A DNA stretch of 64,000 bases from Pseudomonas sp. LBUM920 (GCF_003852315.1 NZ_CP027762.1:2957501-3021500), one strand, 5' to 3'. Numbered from the stretch's first letter, positions 35,130 to 43,674 are shown. The notes: a model not told the origin generated them from the sequence alone. Made by a program: numbers and translations.

Positions 35130-35864
35130 ATGGCGCCGATTACTAAAAAATTCGAAATGACTTTAGACGAGTCAATTCAGAAGTTTCCGTGCAAGAAGTG
35201 CTGTCTTGAGTCGAACCACAAGGTGGTGGCGAACTACACTGAAAGAGGCTCTGAAGATTACGGCGGCGGCCATACTTTTGACTGGACCGCTTTCAATCAG
35301 ATTATCCAGTGCCTGGGGTGTGAAGAAATCTCTTTCAGAGTTGAGTCATCAAACTCTGAAGATTGGGATCATGATAACGAAGGTGATATCTATTGGATTT
35401 CGGCGGTTACCTATTATCCAGGTCGAGTAGTGGGTTCCAAAATTATAGATCATGCTTCTCTGCCATTGGACATAGGCGAGATCTACCAAGAGGCGCGAAG
35501 CGCACTAGATAGTGACCTTCTGATAATTAGCGGGATCGGTATTAGAGCTATATTGGACACGATCTGTTCTGATGTGAAAGCCAAAGGCCGCAACCTAGAG
35601 CAAAAGATCGACGATCTACACGAGCGATCTCTAGTAACTAAAGAGGGAGTCCAAACGCTCCACCAAATTCGGGTTTTGGGAAACAACGCGGCGCATCGGG
35701 GTACAGCGCACTCCAAAAGCCAGCTTCTCTTAGCCCTTGAGGTCATTGAGCATATACTGATCGGAACATACATAATTCCTTATCGCGCAAAGAAGGTTTT
35801 CAAGCATATTGAACCTAAAAAGATAGCTGCCCCAGTCGCTTCGGATGACGAAACAGCTGCATGA
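35130..35864 (+). CDS. DUF4145 domain protein with zinc-ribbon (cargo)
   Basis: 244 residues from the ATG at 35130 (GAGGGA upstream). Near the N-terminus CKKC and CLGC pairs form a probable zinc ribbon. The C-terminal half carries the DUF4145 core, ending in the conserved RVLGNNAAHRGTAHS segment. DUF4145 domains are frequent in restriction and anti-phage loci, often fused to nucleases; here it stands alone. The gene looks AT-richer than its neighbours and faces against the early operon, so it was probably acquired as lysogenic cargo. Confidence 0.8.
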   Translation: MAPITKKFEMTLDESIQKFPCKKCCLESNHKVVANYTERGSEDYGGGHTFDWTAFNQIIQCLGCEEISFRVESSNSEDWDHDNEGDIYWISAVTYYPGRVVGSKIIDHASLPLDIGEIYQEARSALDSDLLIISGIGIRAILDTICSDVKAKGRNLEQKIDDLHERSLVTKEGVQTLHQIRVLGNNAAHRGTAHSKSQLLLALEVIEHILIGTYIIPYRAKKVFKHIEPKKIAAPVASDDETAA

Positions 35865-35866
35865 AA

Positions 35867-36085
35867 TCATTCTGGAATGGCGATTTCGTCTTCATGCTCG
35901 GGCGGGTCATCGGCGAGCGACTTCAGGCCGGCTGCCCGAATTAGTTGCGACACCTTTTCGCTAACTACAAAAGGTGTCGTGACACACTTGAGCATCTGCG
36001 CCTGAGTTTCGAAGTCGGCACCGATCAGGTTTATAAGGAGCCTCTGGTGGATGTCCTGCTGATTGTTGATGCTGTGGGCCTTCAT
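35867..36085 (-). CDS. Small hypothetical phage protein
   Basis: 72 residues from the ATG at 36085, which shares one base with the upstream TGA (TGATG coupling). An upstream GTG at 36088 is possible. Helical (QRLLINLIGADFETQAQML) with an acidic tail. Unknown role. Confidence 0.6.
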   Translation of the reverse strand: MKAHSINNQQDIHQRLLINLIGADFETQAQMLKCVTTPFVVSEKVSQLIRAAGLKSLADDPPEHEDEIAIPE

Positions 36086-36231
36086 CACATTGCGAAGATC
36101 GCTCTTGAAAACCCGACCACCTCAACCGTAAACTTCTCGACGCCCAATGCAGCGTCCTTCGCTGCTGCCTTCTCGCGCTTGCGGCGCTGCTTCAAGGCTT
36201 CCGCCGTCGTCTGCTGCTCTTCCTCGGCCAT
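36085..36231 (-). CDS. Short basic helical protein
   Basis: 48 residues starting at 36231 and too short for many gene finders. The N-terminal helix is highly charged (EALKQRRKREKAAAKDAAL). The leader GAAGAGGTAGGCCATGGC is identical to that of the gene at 38601-39086, so the two share an origin at the 5' end. The sequence may be a truncated member of a longer phage family that continues after VEKFTVEVVG. Confidence 0.55.
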   Translation of the reverse strand: MAEEEQQTTAEALKQRRKREKAAAKDAALGVEKFTVEVVGFSRAIFAM

Positions 36232-36312
36232 GGCCTACCTCTTCGATTTCATGTGCTGGCAAATCAAGCCATGCCTGCCGCCGGCGTTGTCGCACCTGGT
36301 TATTGATGCGCT

Positions 36313-36627
36313 TCATGGATTGCTGGGGAGTTTGAAGCCGTTCTCGCGAGCAATGAGGCGGGCTCGCTTGTAGTCGACGCCGGCCTCCAGGCACGCCTGG
36401 TGAAGCGTGGCGCCAGAATCAACGAGTTGCTTCAGCCTTGGCGCGATCTTGTCCCGTTCGGTACGCAGCTTGTTGCTGCGGGTGCTTTTGATTGGCCCGC
36501 CCACCTCGCCGCTGACGCCCGGCGCGATCTCCTGGGCCTTGTTGCCGGAGCCGAAGAACGCCTCCAACTGCTGGTTGAGGTTGTCGATGATCGAATCGCG
36601 CGGGTTGGGCATAGGCACGCCGATCAT
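36313..36627 (-). CDS. Hypothetical phage protein with possible helix-turn-helix
   Basis: 104 residues, AGGTGG before the ATG at 36627. The C-terminal segment (LVDSGATLHQACLEAGVDYK) resembles a helix-turn-helix. A TGA of an upstream gene remnant overlaps its start. The role could be regulatory. Confidence 0.6.
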   Translation of the reverse strand: MIGVPMPNPRDSIIDNLNQQLEAFFGSGNKAQEIAPGVSGEVGGPIKSTRSNKLRTERDKIAPRLKQLVDSGATLHQACLEAGVDYKRARLIARENGFKLPSNP

Positions 36628-36815
36628 TGCGCACCACCTGAGAGCGTCACCTTGACGCCATCGGCTCGCGATTCCAGCGCCTGAGCCAGGTTGCTTGCTT
36701 CCTTCCAGGTCCAGCGGAAGCCCTTCACCTTGCCGGTGCAGCGCTCCACGATGTGGTAGGCCTTACCCGAGTCTGTGTTGGGTTTTGAAATCGAAGGAGT
36801 GTTTATTTTTTTGTG
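36624..36815 (-). pseudogene. Remnant of a small phage gene
   Basis: A minus-strand frame encodes a protein-like stretch (KAYHIVERCTGKVKGFRWTW ... LESRADGVKVTLSGGAQ) ending in an ATGA overlap with the next gene. It has no usable start codon: an in-phase beginning is replaced by a GTGTCCGCACAA start resembling that of the methyltransferase, in a different frame. It looks like a recombination scar. Confidence 0.45.
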
Positions 36816-36905
36816 CGGACACAGGGGGAACCTCGCTTAACCAAAGTTAGTCTCTGTTGAAGCAGTTAGAGATGAGTGACTGACGCTCACGAACGGGGAG
36901 GTGGT

Positions 36906-37139
36906 ATGAGATGGATTTTGAAAATCACGAGCCCTAGTGGCGAAGTGTTTTACAGCGAAGCGAAAAGTGGTGATGGAAATAGGCGTCTTTGTGCCGATCC
37001 TAAACATGCAGAGCAGTTTGAGAGCCGGACCGACGTTGAGTCGGCGCTAATCTACTTTCAGCTCCTATGGGAATTCAGAGGTCATCAGCACGAAGCCGTA
37101 GAGCACAATCAGCTAGATGATCAAATTCAATTGGCGTAA
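36906..37139 (+). CDS. Small hypothetical protein (cargo)
   Basis: 77 residues with a strong GGGGAGGTGGT site directly before the ATG. It begins with a beta-rich part (MRWILKITSPSGEVFYSEAK) and ends acidic. Orientation and base composition suggest cargo. No function recognised. Confidence 0.55.
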   Translation: MRWILKITSPSGEVFYSEAKSGDGNRRLCADPKHAEQFESRTDVESALIYFQLLWEFRGHQHEAVEHNQLDDQIQLA

Positions 37140-37198
37140 TTCCTTGATATTACGAGGATTATGCATGGGCAGCATGTGGCCGTATTGAGGGGAGTGAC

Positions 37199-37444
37199 TT
37201 GGTTCTAGTAGATCGAGAATGGCCTATTGATCTCGCATACCCTGATGGCACGACGGCCAAGGTTGACTTAGCTTGCGTTGCCGATTGCGATCTCGTTCTG
37301 ACGGAGTTGCGGATTGAAGTCTTAACAGCAGACGGTGTGCGAATTTGTTTTGCTGACAAGGCCATGTTAAAAAGTCTCGCGGCAGCCGCTTTGCGCGGGA
37401 GAGAAATCGTCGACCAGTTCGTCCAGAAACGCTCGGTTAAATAA
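37199..37444 (+). CDS. Small hypothetical protein (cargo), TTG start
   Basis: 81 residues from a TTG at 37199, chosen because GAGGGGAG precedes it. The C-terminus is helical and basic. It overlaps the convergent small gene by 8 bp. Unknown function. Confidence 0.5.
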   Translation: MVLVDREWPIDLAYPDGTTAKVDLACVADCDLVLTELRIEVLTADGVRICFADKAMLKSLAAAALRGREIVDQFVQKRSVK

Positions 37445-37607
37445 TCCCTACTTCAAACTCGCTGCCGAGGATCTTGGCAGCACACTTAATCTGCTCGATG
37501 CCACCCTCAAACCGGAAACTCAGGTTGAAATAGATCGCGCCGTCCAGTTCTAGGTGAGAAACGCTGCTTACGCAAAGTGCGTCGGAGTTCATGTACGACG
37601 CTCCCAT
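37437..37607 (-). CDS. Small hypothetical protein
   Basis: 56 residues from the ATG at 37607, preceded by CAGGAGAAGG. A beta-rich C-terminus (GAIYFNLSFRFEGGIEQIK) is protein-like. The longer open frame upstream is not credible. Confidence 0.5.
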   Translation of the reverse strand: MGASYMNSDALCVSSVSHLELDGAIYFNLSFRFEGGIEQIKCAAKILGSEFEVGII

Positions 37608-37765
37608 ACCTTCTCCTGACCGATGATATTGGGGGCAATGCTCTTTCCACCGCGCCACCGCGCGCTCAGGCGCTCGTCCTAGACAACCTATTCGGGCCGA
37701 CCCTCCTTGGAGGTGCCTTGGCAACCGTGGCGCTGGAGAGGAGCGCGGTATCCGTACTCTTCTAG

Positions 37766-37800
37766 GCGCCACTAGCGGACACACAGTTCACTAGTGGCGC
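37766..37800. other. Perfect 10-bp inverted repeat
   Basis: GCGCCACTAG at 37766-37775 is mirrored by CTAGTGGCGC at 37791-37800, with no T run. It lies in the 460-bp stretch 37608-38069, in which I see no convincing gene. It may be a terminator remnant, recombination site or operator. Confidence 0.4.
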
Positions 37801-37954
37801 TGAGCGTCAAGCCTACGTGACAGCCGCAGCTGCTGGAGGGCATCATCGGAGCCCATTTGGCGGACTTGACTCAGATTGGCGAGCTGCGCATTTTAGGGCG
37901 TACGTTTACATCCCAGTAGATGGCAATGGCTACTCAGGGCAATGCGGCGTTCCT

Positions 37955-38036
37955 TTACATGTAGTTGCTCATGCGTTATCTCCAAGCGTTCGTCTGCCTC
38001 GCAGCTGGCGTGATTTAGGTTTGTGGACTATTTGTC
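37955..38036 (-). repeat. Repeated leader copy C with a 5-codon gene remnant
   Basis: The minus strand carries the leader AATCACGCCAGCTGCGAGGC, then GCTTGGAGAT and an ATG (37972) whose frame stops after five codons. Compared with copy B, the downstream gene has been lost, so this is a truncated duplicate. Confidence 0.55.
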
Positions 38037-38069
38037 TCTATGTACATTGCACCCTGGCAGGAGGCATGC

Positions 38070-38270
38070 ATGAGACTGCAAAGCGATATTGTTGCGCTCG
38101 CAGCTATCGAGGAGGATGCTCGAATGATGCTCAAATGGATTAGACTACCCGAGGACCATAAAAACTGGATATCGTCATTTGTTTGCTGCAGATCGTCGAT
38201 CTGGCGACATATACAGACGAGATTGGCGATTATTCAGAATAGATCGCGCGATAGGGCGTTGCTGGGATGA
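38070..38270 (+). CDS. Small hypothetical protein (cargo)
   Basis: 66 residues from the ATG at 38070, with AGGAGG upstream. The N-terminal half is helical (IVALAAIEEDARMMLKWIRL). Unknown function; AT-rich region. Confidence 0.45.
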   Translation: MRLQSDIVALAAIEEDARMMLKWIRLPEDHKNWISSFVCCRSSIWRHIQTRLAIIQNRSRDRALLG

Positions 38271-38326
38271 TATTGTTGATACGGATCATTACGGATGACC
38301 GGCATAGGACCAGACCAAGGATTCGC

Positions 38327-38554
38327 ATGCACGAAGCGCAAATCGATTTGTTGGAGAAAACGTTGCGGATGATTGGTTGGCTTGCGCTGGTCTTGGGCAT
38401 CCTGATCCTATCGCTCGGTATTTCCAATAAAATAGATTTAGAAGACATCTGCGACATCCACGAGGGCGCCTTGATCGTCTGGCCACCGTTCATAATCGGT
38501 GTCGTGGCGCTCTGGAGCCGCGCCTTTATCAGAGCTGGTCGTCGCTCAGTATAA
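38327..38554 (+). CDS. Small two-span membrane protein (cargo)
   Basis: 75 residues from the ATG at 38327 (AAGGA upstream); an ATG at 38267 overlapping the previous stop is possible. Two membrane helices (MIGWLALVLGILILSLGI and ALIVWPPFIIGVVALW). Small membrane proteins in prophage cargo regions often give superinfection exclusion, but this is only a guess here. Confidence 0.5.
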   Translation: MHEAQIDLLEKTLRMIGWLALVLGILILSLGISNKIDLEDICDIHEGALIVWPPFIIGVVALWSRAFIRAGRRSV

Positions 38555-38600
38555 GCAAAAGCTTTTCGCCTGCCTTTACTGTTGTAGTGAGTAATGTGGG

Positions 38601-39086
38601 CTAATCGTCACCATCGTCTTCGGCGTTTCTTTGTAGCGACTCAGCGAATCCGGCCTGTAGTAGTTTGTGCGCCACGTTTTCAGATATCTCGAAATCGTGG
38701 CGCACAATTTTGAAGTACAAGGCGGACCTTTCGGCCCCCAATGAGTGGGCATGTGCAATCAGTCGCCAAACGGTAGTTCGAACTTTCGTCTCTCCAAGTC
38801 CGAAGGTGAGCGCTTCCAGTCGGTCACGCATTCCCTGGCGGAAGTAATGCCGGATGATGTCGGAAGGCCCTTTGATCTTCGGAGGCGCCGGCGGCAGTTC
38901 TTCGGCCCCGCCATTCAACACCAGCAGCTGCATCGCCTCGCCGATTTCCTCAATCTCATGCCAGAGCATCAACTCGTCGAGCATCTGCCGGGTGCCGTAC
39001 GGTACCGTGTGCCGCAATTCCTGCTCGCCCAGCTCCTGCCGTTTCTCGGCAAGCTTGGCGGTTCGCTCCTTCTGTCCGGCTGCCAT
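38601..39086 (-). CDS. Hypothetical early phage protein
   Basis: 161 residues. The N-terminal helix is charged (KERTAKLAEKRQELGEQE), followed by a part with GTRQMLDELMLWHEIEEIGE that resembles ribbon-helix or phage repressor-associated proteins. The leader GAAGAGGTAGGCCATGGC is shared with the gene at 36085-36231. The function is unknown. Confidence 0.65.
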   Translation of the reverse strand: MAAGQKERTAKLAEKRQELGEQELRHTVPYGTRQMLDELMLWHEIEEIGEAMQLLVLNGGAEELPPAPPKIKGPSDIIRHYFRQGMRDRLEALTFGLGETKVRTTVWRLIAHAHSLGAERSALYFKIVRHDFEISENVAHKLLQAGFAESLQRNAEDDGDD

Positions 39087-39155
39087 GGCCTACCTCTTCT
39101 ATTCCGCTGGCCGGCAGTGCGAGCCAGGTTTGACGTTTGCGTTGCTGGGGGCGGG

Positions 39156-39626
39156 CTATGCGGCGCATGAATCGACCTTCACCTGGTGCCAGGCGCCGAC
39201 TGCTTCGAAGATGCGCGCCGCGTGGGCCTCGTCCAGCGACATCGCTTCAGGAATGGCAATCCAGCCCGACGCTACCATCTGGCTTTGATTGGCCTCGTCG
39301 CGCAGCTTCTTGTAGCAATGCTCGATCACGTCTTCCAGATGATCGGAGAGGTAGACGCCATCGGGCGCTACCTCCACCGATTTGTTGTACCGGTCACCGC
39401 GGGCGTCGATGCAAAGCGCGCTGAGATAGATCGTCCACCGGTGGGGGATACCGCAGACGGCCTGGCCAATCTTCCCTGGTGCGATGTTCTTCAGCGATTT
39501 GTAATTGATCATGCCCTGTCGGCCGCTGGGGTCGATGTTGACCACTGCGACGTGGTTGGATGCCAGCAGCGAGCGGCACGACCGGGCGATGCGCGCCTGC
39601 AGGTTATGGGGCTTGCGTTTGCTCAT
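39156..39626 (-). CDS. Hypothetical early phage protein
   Basis: 156 residues, ATG at 39626. The sequence is globular with conserved-looking VAVVNIDPSGRQGMINYKSL. It overlaps the next upstream gene by 4 bp. No domain is recognised, although proteins like this are common next to recombination genes of Pseudomonas phages. Confidence 0.65.
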   Translation of the reverse strand: MSKRKPHNLQARIARSCRSLLASNHVAVVNIDPSGRQGMINYKSLKNIAPGKIGQAVCGIPHRWTIYLSALCIDARGDRYNKSVEVAPDGVYLSDHLEDVIEHCYKKLRDEANQSQMVASGWIAIPEAMSLDEAHAARIFEAVGAWHQVKVDSCAA

Positions 39627-39865
39627 AATGCCTCCGCGAGTTTGCGCAGCGCTTCACGCTCGGCCCGGGTGATGAGCGGCTTGCGGCGCTTGAGGATGGT
39701 TGTCGGATCGACGAATTCCGAACGCTTCGCCGGGGCTGGATTGATCGCCGGGCTCTTGCCGATTGTGAACTTGCCGCCGGCGGCCAGGTGCTGACGGACC
39801 TGACTGGAAAGCTCCAGCGCTTTCTCGTGCCGAAACTCGATGTCTGATTTCAGGTTACTGATCAT
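39623..39865 (-). CDS. Small hypothetical phage protein
   Basis: 80 residues, basic at the C-terminus (ILKRRKPLITRAEREALRKL). It overlaps the following gene by 4 bp and lies 2 bp after the exonuclease gene, so it belongs to the recombination operon. Confidence 0.65.
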   Translation of the reverse strand: MISNLKSDIEFRHEKALELSSQVRQHLAAGGKFTIGKSPAINPAPAKRSEFVDPTTILKRRKPLITRAEREALRKLAEAL

Positions 39866-39867
39866 GA

Positions 39868-40536
39868 TCAGGCTCCTAGGCGATGGGCTTGCGCCCGGGC
39901 TTTGTCCGCTACTTCATCAACCATCCTGCCAAGCTCCAGATTGAACTGGACGAGCTCCTGATGAAGCATCGTGATGTACTCCTCATCGCGCTCGATGGTC
40001 TCGATATACAGCCGGCAGTCTTCATCCTGGCGTGGATCGAACGATAGGAAATCCCACCACTCTCGGCCCGTGACGAACATGCAGCCCTGAACCTGCGGCT
40101 TATGTTCCTCGGGCATGCCTTCGAGCCAGGTGCGGACGTGGACGGCCTCATTGAATGGGCATTTCGACTCAAGACCCCCGTCCTCGCCAATTAAGCCGTC
40201 CGGCGAACAGCCCAGCCAGTCGTATTTTGGATGAACGACGAAGCCCGACTTGATGACGCTATTACCAGTCAGGATTTCGTAGAAGTCGTGGCTCGACTGC
40301 TCAACCTCGGTTCCCCAGGCCATCGACTTGCTGCTGACCGAATGTTTCGATCGGTTTGCCAGGCGCTCAAAAGCCAACTCGCGCATGTAGGTGGTGCGGG
40401 CCGCAAGCGGCTTGCGTTTGCCGTGTTTGTCACGGTCGCCCCATGCAATAACATCCTTGAATCGGCTGGCGGTGAGTCGCCCGCTGCGATCCTGATGCCA
40501 CTGCTCGGTGCGCTGGAGGTCTACAGAGGCGTTCAT
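39868..40536 (-). CDS. YqaJ/lambda-exonuclease family nuclease
   Basis: 222 residues. Nuclease motifs are visible: Glu77 (GTEVE), Asp113 in GCSPDGLI and the ExK pair Glu123/Lys125 in GLESKCP. Enzymes of this family degrade one strand of linear DNA processively to make 3' tails. It overlaps recT by 4 bp; together they form a two-component Red-like recombination system for phage DNA circularisation and repair. Confidence 0.93.
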   Translation of the reverse strand: MNASVDLQRTEQWHQDRSGRLTASRFKDVIAWGDRDKHGKRKPLAARTTYMRELAFERLANRSKHSVSSKSMAWGTEVEQSSHDFYEILTGNSVIKSGFVVHPKYDWLGCSPDGLIGEDGGLESKCPFNEAVHVRTWLEGMPEEHKPQVQGCMFVTGREWWDFLSFDPRQDEDCRLYIETIERDEEYITMLHQELVQFNLELGRMVDEVADKARAQAHRLGA

Positions 40537-41513
40537 TGAGCACCGTCCTGACTATCGACGCCGGCGGCAGCTTCGGCGCTATCACTGACAGTTGTGAACT
40601 CGGCGTCGATGGTTTGTGCAATGGCCTTCAGTTCGCCGTGACGGGTCACGCCAATGGCGCCGCGCTGTTGTGGTTTCAGTGCTTTCCAAGCTTTTTCATA
40701 GCCTTCAATGCCCTGCTCTTGAGCGATTTTTTTCAGCTGTTCGAAAAGGTCGGAAGTCGCTTCTGTAGTGTCGCCCTGGGGTACTGAGGCGGCACCTACG
40801 TCAGCAGGCTTTTCGCTGGTAGTTCTCGGGGTAACGTCTGTTTCTGGCAGCGTATAGCCGTCGTCCAGTTCTTCGCGGGTGTATACGCCAAGGATCACGT
40901 CAGGGCAGTACAGGCGAGCCCATTTTTTGAGGGCCAGGTAGGCGATCTGCTGCTTCGGATCGTCTGCCCACAGCGTCGAGTTCCGGGTTCGTGCCTGAGT
41001 CATCAAAGTGGTCAGTTCGCGCGGGGTATCCTCGCCCACGAACGTAGCCCAAACGCGGACGCCCAACCCTTTCTCGTCATTTATGTTCCAGTTTGGGACG
41101 CGGTACTTCTTCGGTTGCCCGTGGTCATCCGTTTGTTTTTTGCTCTCAATCTCGCGGAAATTGCCAATGATCTTGTCCCAGTCGCCAAACCACTCGTAAT
41201 GGATTCGATCAATGGTCGGGGCTCGCGTCGTGATGACCGCGTTGACCAGCTGGGCTTCATAGCTCAGTTGGCCACCGTTGACGATGAAGGTCTTCTGCGC
41301 GACTTGGAATGGGTTCATTCCCCACTGCATGGACTGCATGATCACTGCCATGCAGTCGGCAGTATTGCCGTGAAAGTGTTTCGGCAGGGTGGTTTTGCCC
41401 CCAGCCATGATGCCCGCGAGCTCAGTCATCGACTGCATGCTGTCGCGGTTGAGGATCAGCCCTGTCGGGCTGGTGTCCATTGGTACGGTAGAAATTTGGG
41501 TTTGGGCGTTCAT
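40533..41513 (-). CDS. recT: RecT-family single-strand annealing protein
   Basis: 326 residues from the ATG at 41513. The RecT core is clear: HFHGNTADCMAVIMQSMQWG, NPFQVAQKTFIVNGGQLSYE, KKYRVPNWNINDEKGLGV and LALKKWARLYCPDVILGVYT. It anneals complementary single strands exposed by the adjacent exonuclease. The last 100 residues are less conserved and carry a TTEATSDLFEQLKKIA helix. Confidence 0.93.
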   Translation of the reverse strand: MNAQTQISTVPMDTSPTGLILNRDSMQSMTELAGIMAGGKTTLPKHFHGNTADCMAVIMQSMQWGMNPFQVAQKTFIVNGGQLSYEAQLVNAVITTRAPTIDRIHYEWFGDWDKIIGNFREIESKKQTDDHGQPKKYRVPNWNINDEKGLGVRVWATFVGEDTPRELTTLMTQARTRNSTLWADDPKQQIAYLALKKWARLYCPDVILGVYTREELDDGYTLPETDVTPRTTSEKPADVGAASVPQGDTTEATSDLFEQLKKIAQEQGIEGYEKAWKALKPQQRGAIGVTRHGELKAIAQTIDAEFTTVSDSAEAAAGVDSQDGAQ

Positions 41514-41568
41514 TGCTAACTCCATAGCCGACGACTTTGGTCGGCCTCCGGGGTGGCTTCAGGGTTCT

Positions 41569-42699
41569 TTAGAACGACATGGCACGCAGCCAGGCAGAGG
41601 CCTCGTCATTGGTGACGCAGAAGGCCATGGCTACGACCTCGATCACTTCGCTGGCGCTTGGAATGCTCGAGTCAGCGAGTTCGTCCACCGCTGGGGCCGG
41701 ATCAGCTGCCGCTACAAACGCTTGTGCTGGGTCAGTAATCACTGGGGCCGCAACGACAGCTACTGCTGGAGCGGGCGCAGCAGCCTGGGCGCGCAGACGG
41801 GCCAGCTCTTCCTGGTCGCGCTGATACTGCGCGTCACGTTCACGCTGCTGGCGCTGCTGCGCTTCCATGTCACGGCGCTGCTGGTCCAGCTCGTCCTGCT
41901 GTTTCTTCAAGCGCTGACGGTCTTCTTCGGCGCGCTGTATGCGCAGCTCCTCAGCCTCAACGTCGGCGATACGTTGCTTCTCGCGCAGCTCGTCGAGCTC
42001 TTTCTGCTGGGCCATCAGCTTGGCGGCAGCCTCTTTACGGTCAACTGCAGCCCTGTGAAGCGTTTCAAGCTGCTCAATGGCGTTATCGCGAGCAATGGTG
42101 CCTTCGGCTTCAAATTCGCCGTATTCTTCGGGAAGAATCACCGAGTCTTTGACACTTTTAAGAACGCTTGCGACGTCCGTAGCGCTGCGGCTTGCGTATG
42201 CGGCAGCGACAGAGCTGAAGCGGGTAATCTTGGCCCGGATGGCTTCGACACGCTCCGCTTCGATACGCTCGCGCTCTGCCTTGGCATCAGCTACGCGTTT
42301 TTCTTCGGCCTTGATTGCTTCGTCAACAGGAGTCTCGACTGCCAAGACTCGATCTTTCAGCGTCTCGCCGAACTCCTTTACTTGGTTGACGCGAGCCTGG
42401 GCGTCTTTAACCGCCTGCTGGTAGGGAGCCAGTGCCGTTTTGGTGGTGTTGGCCAGGGCATAACGCACGTCGCGTATATCGACGCGAACCTCCTTTGCAT
42501 TCGCCAAGCCTTCGCTGGTCGAGCAGTCAACCACCAGTTTCCCGTAGGTTGTCTCTAGGCGAACGATTTGCTCCTCGTGCGGCCGATACTCCGCGATGTC
42601 GGTGACGGCGACAGCGGGGGCAACGGACTTCTTGGATTCATTGGTTTTGCTCGCTTCAAGCGATTCTTGTGCGGGTGCTTGGTTGGTATTTTTGGACAT
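41569..42699 (-). CDS. Long coiled-coil recombination-associated protein
   Basis: 376 residues from the ATG at 42699 (GGCGAGGGATC leader). Residues about 90-310 are mostly heptad-rich helix with many Gln/Glu/Arg (KQQDELDQQRRDMEAQQRQQ). The first 80 residues contain a VRLETTYGKLVVDCSTSEGL domain resembling DUF1351, found next to RecT-like genes in other phages. The role is unknown, possibly scaffolding of the recombination proteins. The C-terminus carries a short helical module. Confidence 0.7.
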   Translation of the reverse strand: MSKNTNQAPAQESLEASKTNESKKSVAPAVAVTDIAEYRPHEEQIVRLETTYGKLVVDCSTSEGLANAKEVRVDIRDVRYALANTTKTALAPYQQAVKDAQARVNQVKEFGETLKDRVLAVETPVDEAIKAEEKRVADAKAERERIEAERVEAIRAKITRFSSVAAAYASRSATDVASVLKSVKDSVILPEEYGEFEAEGTIARDNAIEQLETLHRAAVDRKEAAAKLMAQQKELDELREKQRIADVEAEELRIQRAEEDRQRLKKQQDELDQQRRDMEAQQRQQRERDAQYQRDQEELARLRAQAAAPAPAVAVVAAPVITDPAQAFVAAADPAPAVDELADSSIPSASEVIEVVAMAFCVTNDEASAWLRAMSF

Positions 42700-42753
42700 G
42701 ACGATCCCTCGCCGCGCCAGGCGCAGCATTGAAAGTAGTGGGAGTGATTGGAG

Positions 42754-42981
42754 TTATGCGGCGGAAGCACGCGAGGTGTTGTAGTCGGCAAAGATCTTGT
42801 CGATACACGCTTGGTAATGGCGGTGCTCAGCTTCGTCGATGGCACGCAGCATGAACGCCAGGGTGATGCATGACCTTGCGGCCGCACTCGCGTTGGGCTT
42901 TCCTACGTCGTGGAGAAGGTTTTCGATCTCGGCGTCTATCCAGCCCACGGCTATCTGATGGTCTCTCTGTGCTACGTTCAT
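42754..42981 (-). CDS. Small hypothetical early phage protein
   Basis: 75 residues, helical (MLRAIDEAEHRHYQACIDKI). It overlaps the upstream gene by 4 bp. No function is assigned. Confidence 0.65.
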   Translation of the reverse strand: MNVAQRDHQIAVGWIDAEIENLLHDVGKPNASAAARSCITLAFMLRAIDEAEHRHYQACIDKIFADYNTSRASAA

Positions 42982-43208
42982 TCAACACTACCTACTGGCG
43001 GGCAGATAAGCTCCATATGAGCCATGGCGGCACCTATGCGCAGCTTGAGGCTAGCGCGATTTTTGATTCGCCGAGCCTCGCGCTCAGCAAGCTCGTCAGC
43101 CGTGTACTCGTGGAACATGTCGACGTGCTGTTTCTTCCCGAAATTCGGTAAATCCCAGCGCCTGTCGGATTCCCTGGCCTGGGCGCTATCCGCGTAGCTG
43201 GTTGGCAT
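42978..43208 (-). CDS. Small hypothetical early phage protein
   Basis: 76 residues with an N-terminal SDRRWDLPNFGKKQHVDMFH segment followed by a charged helix. It overlaps both neighbours (4 bp downstream, 23 bp upstream) and is part of the leftward operon. Unknown function. Confidence 0.65.
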   Translation of the reverse strand: MPTSYADSAQARESDRRWDLPNFGKKQHVDMFHEYTADELAEREARRIKNRASLKLRIGAAMAHMELICPPVGSVE

Positions 43209-43452
43209 GGCGAGTCTCCAGGCTCCGGGCGAGGGCGCAGGCTTCGTTGTGATCGCGGCGGAAACCCATCACTTTATCGGTCCGGGTATCAACCACATGG
43301 AAGAAGTCACGTCCCGCCGGCTTCACTGTCATCCTGAAGTGGACCACGGGCTCCGGCCGCCCAATCAGCCGGTAGAAGTCGGCAGTGGCGATACGAGAGC
43401 GCTGACGCAAACCGTCGACAATTTCGCGGCGTGATTGGATGCTGTGGTGCAT
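43186..43452 (-). CDS. Small hypothetical early phage protein
   Basis: 88 residues from the ATG at 43452, chosen because GGAGGTGACC directly precedes it. It has a helical N-terminus (SRREIVDGLRQRSRIATADF) and a beta-rich remainder. The 222 bp to the next gene (43453-43674) hold only a short GAGGAC/GTCCTC hairpin. Confidence 0.65.
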   Translation of the reverse strand: MHHSIQSRREIVDGLRQRSRIATADFYRLIGRPEPVVHFRMTVKPAGRDFFHVVDTRTDKVMGFRRDHNEACALARSLETRHANQLRG

Positions 43453-43674
43453 GGTCACCTCCAAGGTGGCGGGTTGTTCACCTGTATTCGTCAACACTCA
43501 TGCCTCCCGCTGGTTGCCGATGGGCGCGGGGGAGGAGTGCTGACGGGTAGAGGTGGGAATCCGAAAAATCGGATTGATATGAGAGGACAGGGAGTCCTCA
43601 ATGCATTGCTGTAGGAATGGTGGAGCTGAGGCCCTGTTCAGAGCAGTCAGCCACCACTAGGGGAGGTGCTATTA

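Noticed and set aside
37620..37750. Possible tRNA-like fold in the cargo zone
   Set aside because: No acceptor stem or T-loop sequence could be matched on either strand.
37817..38143. A 108-residue plus-strand frame
   Set aside because: No ribosome-binding site, mixed composition, and it covers the repeated leader copy C.
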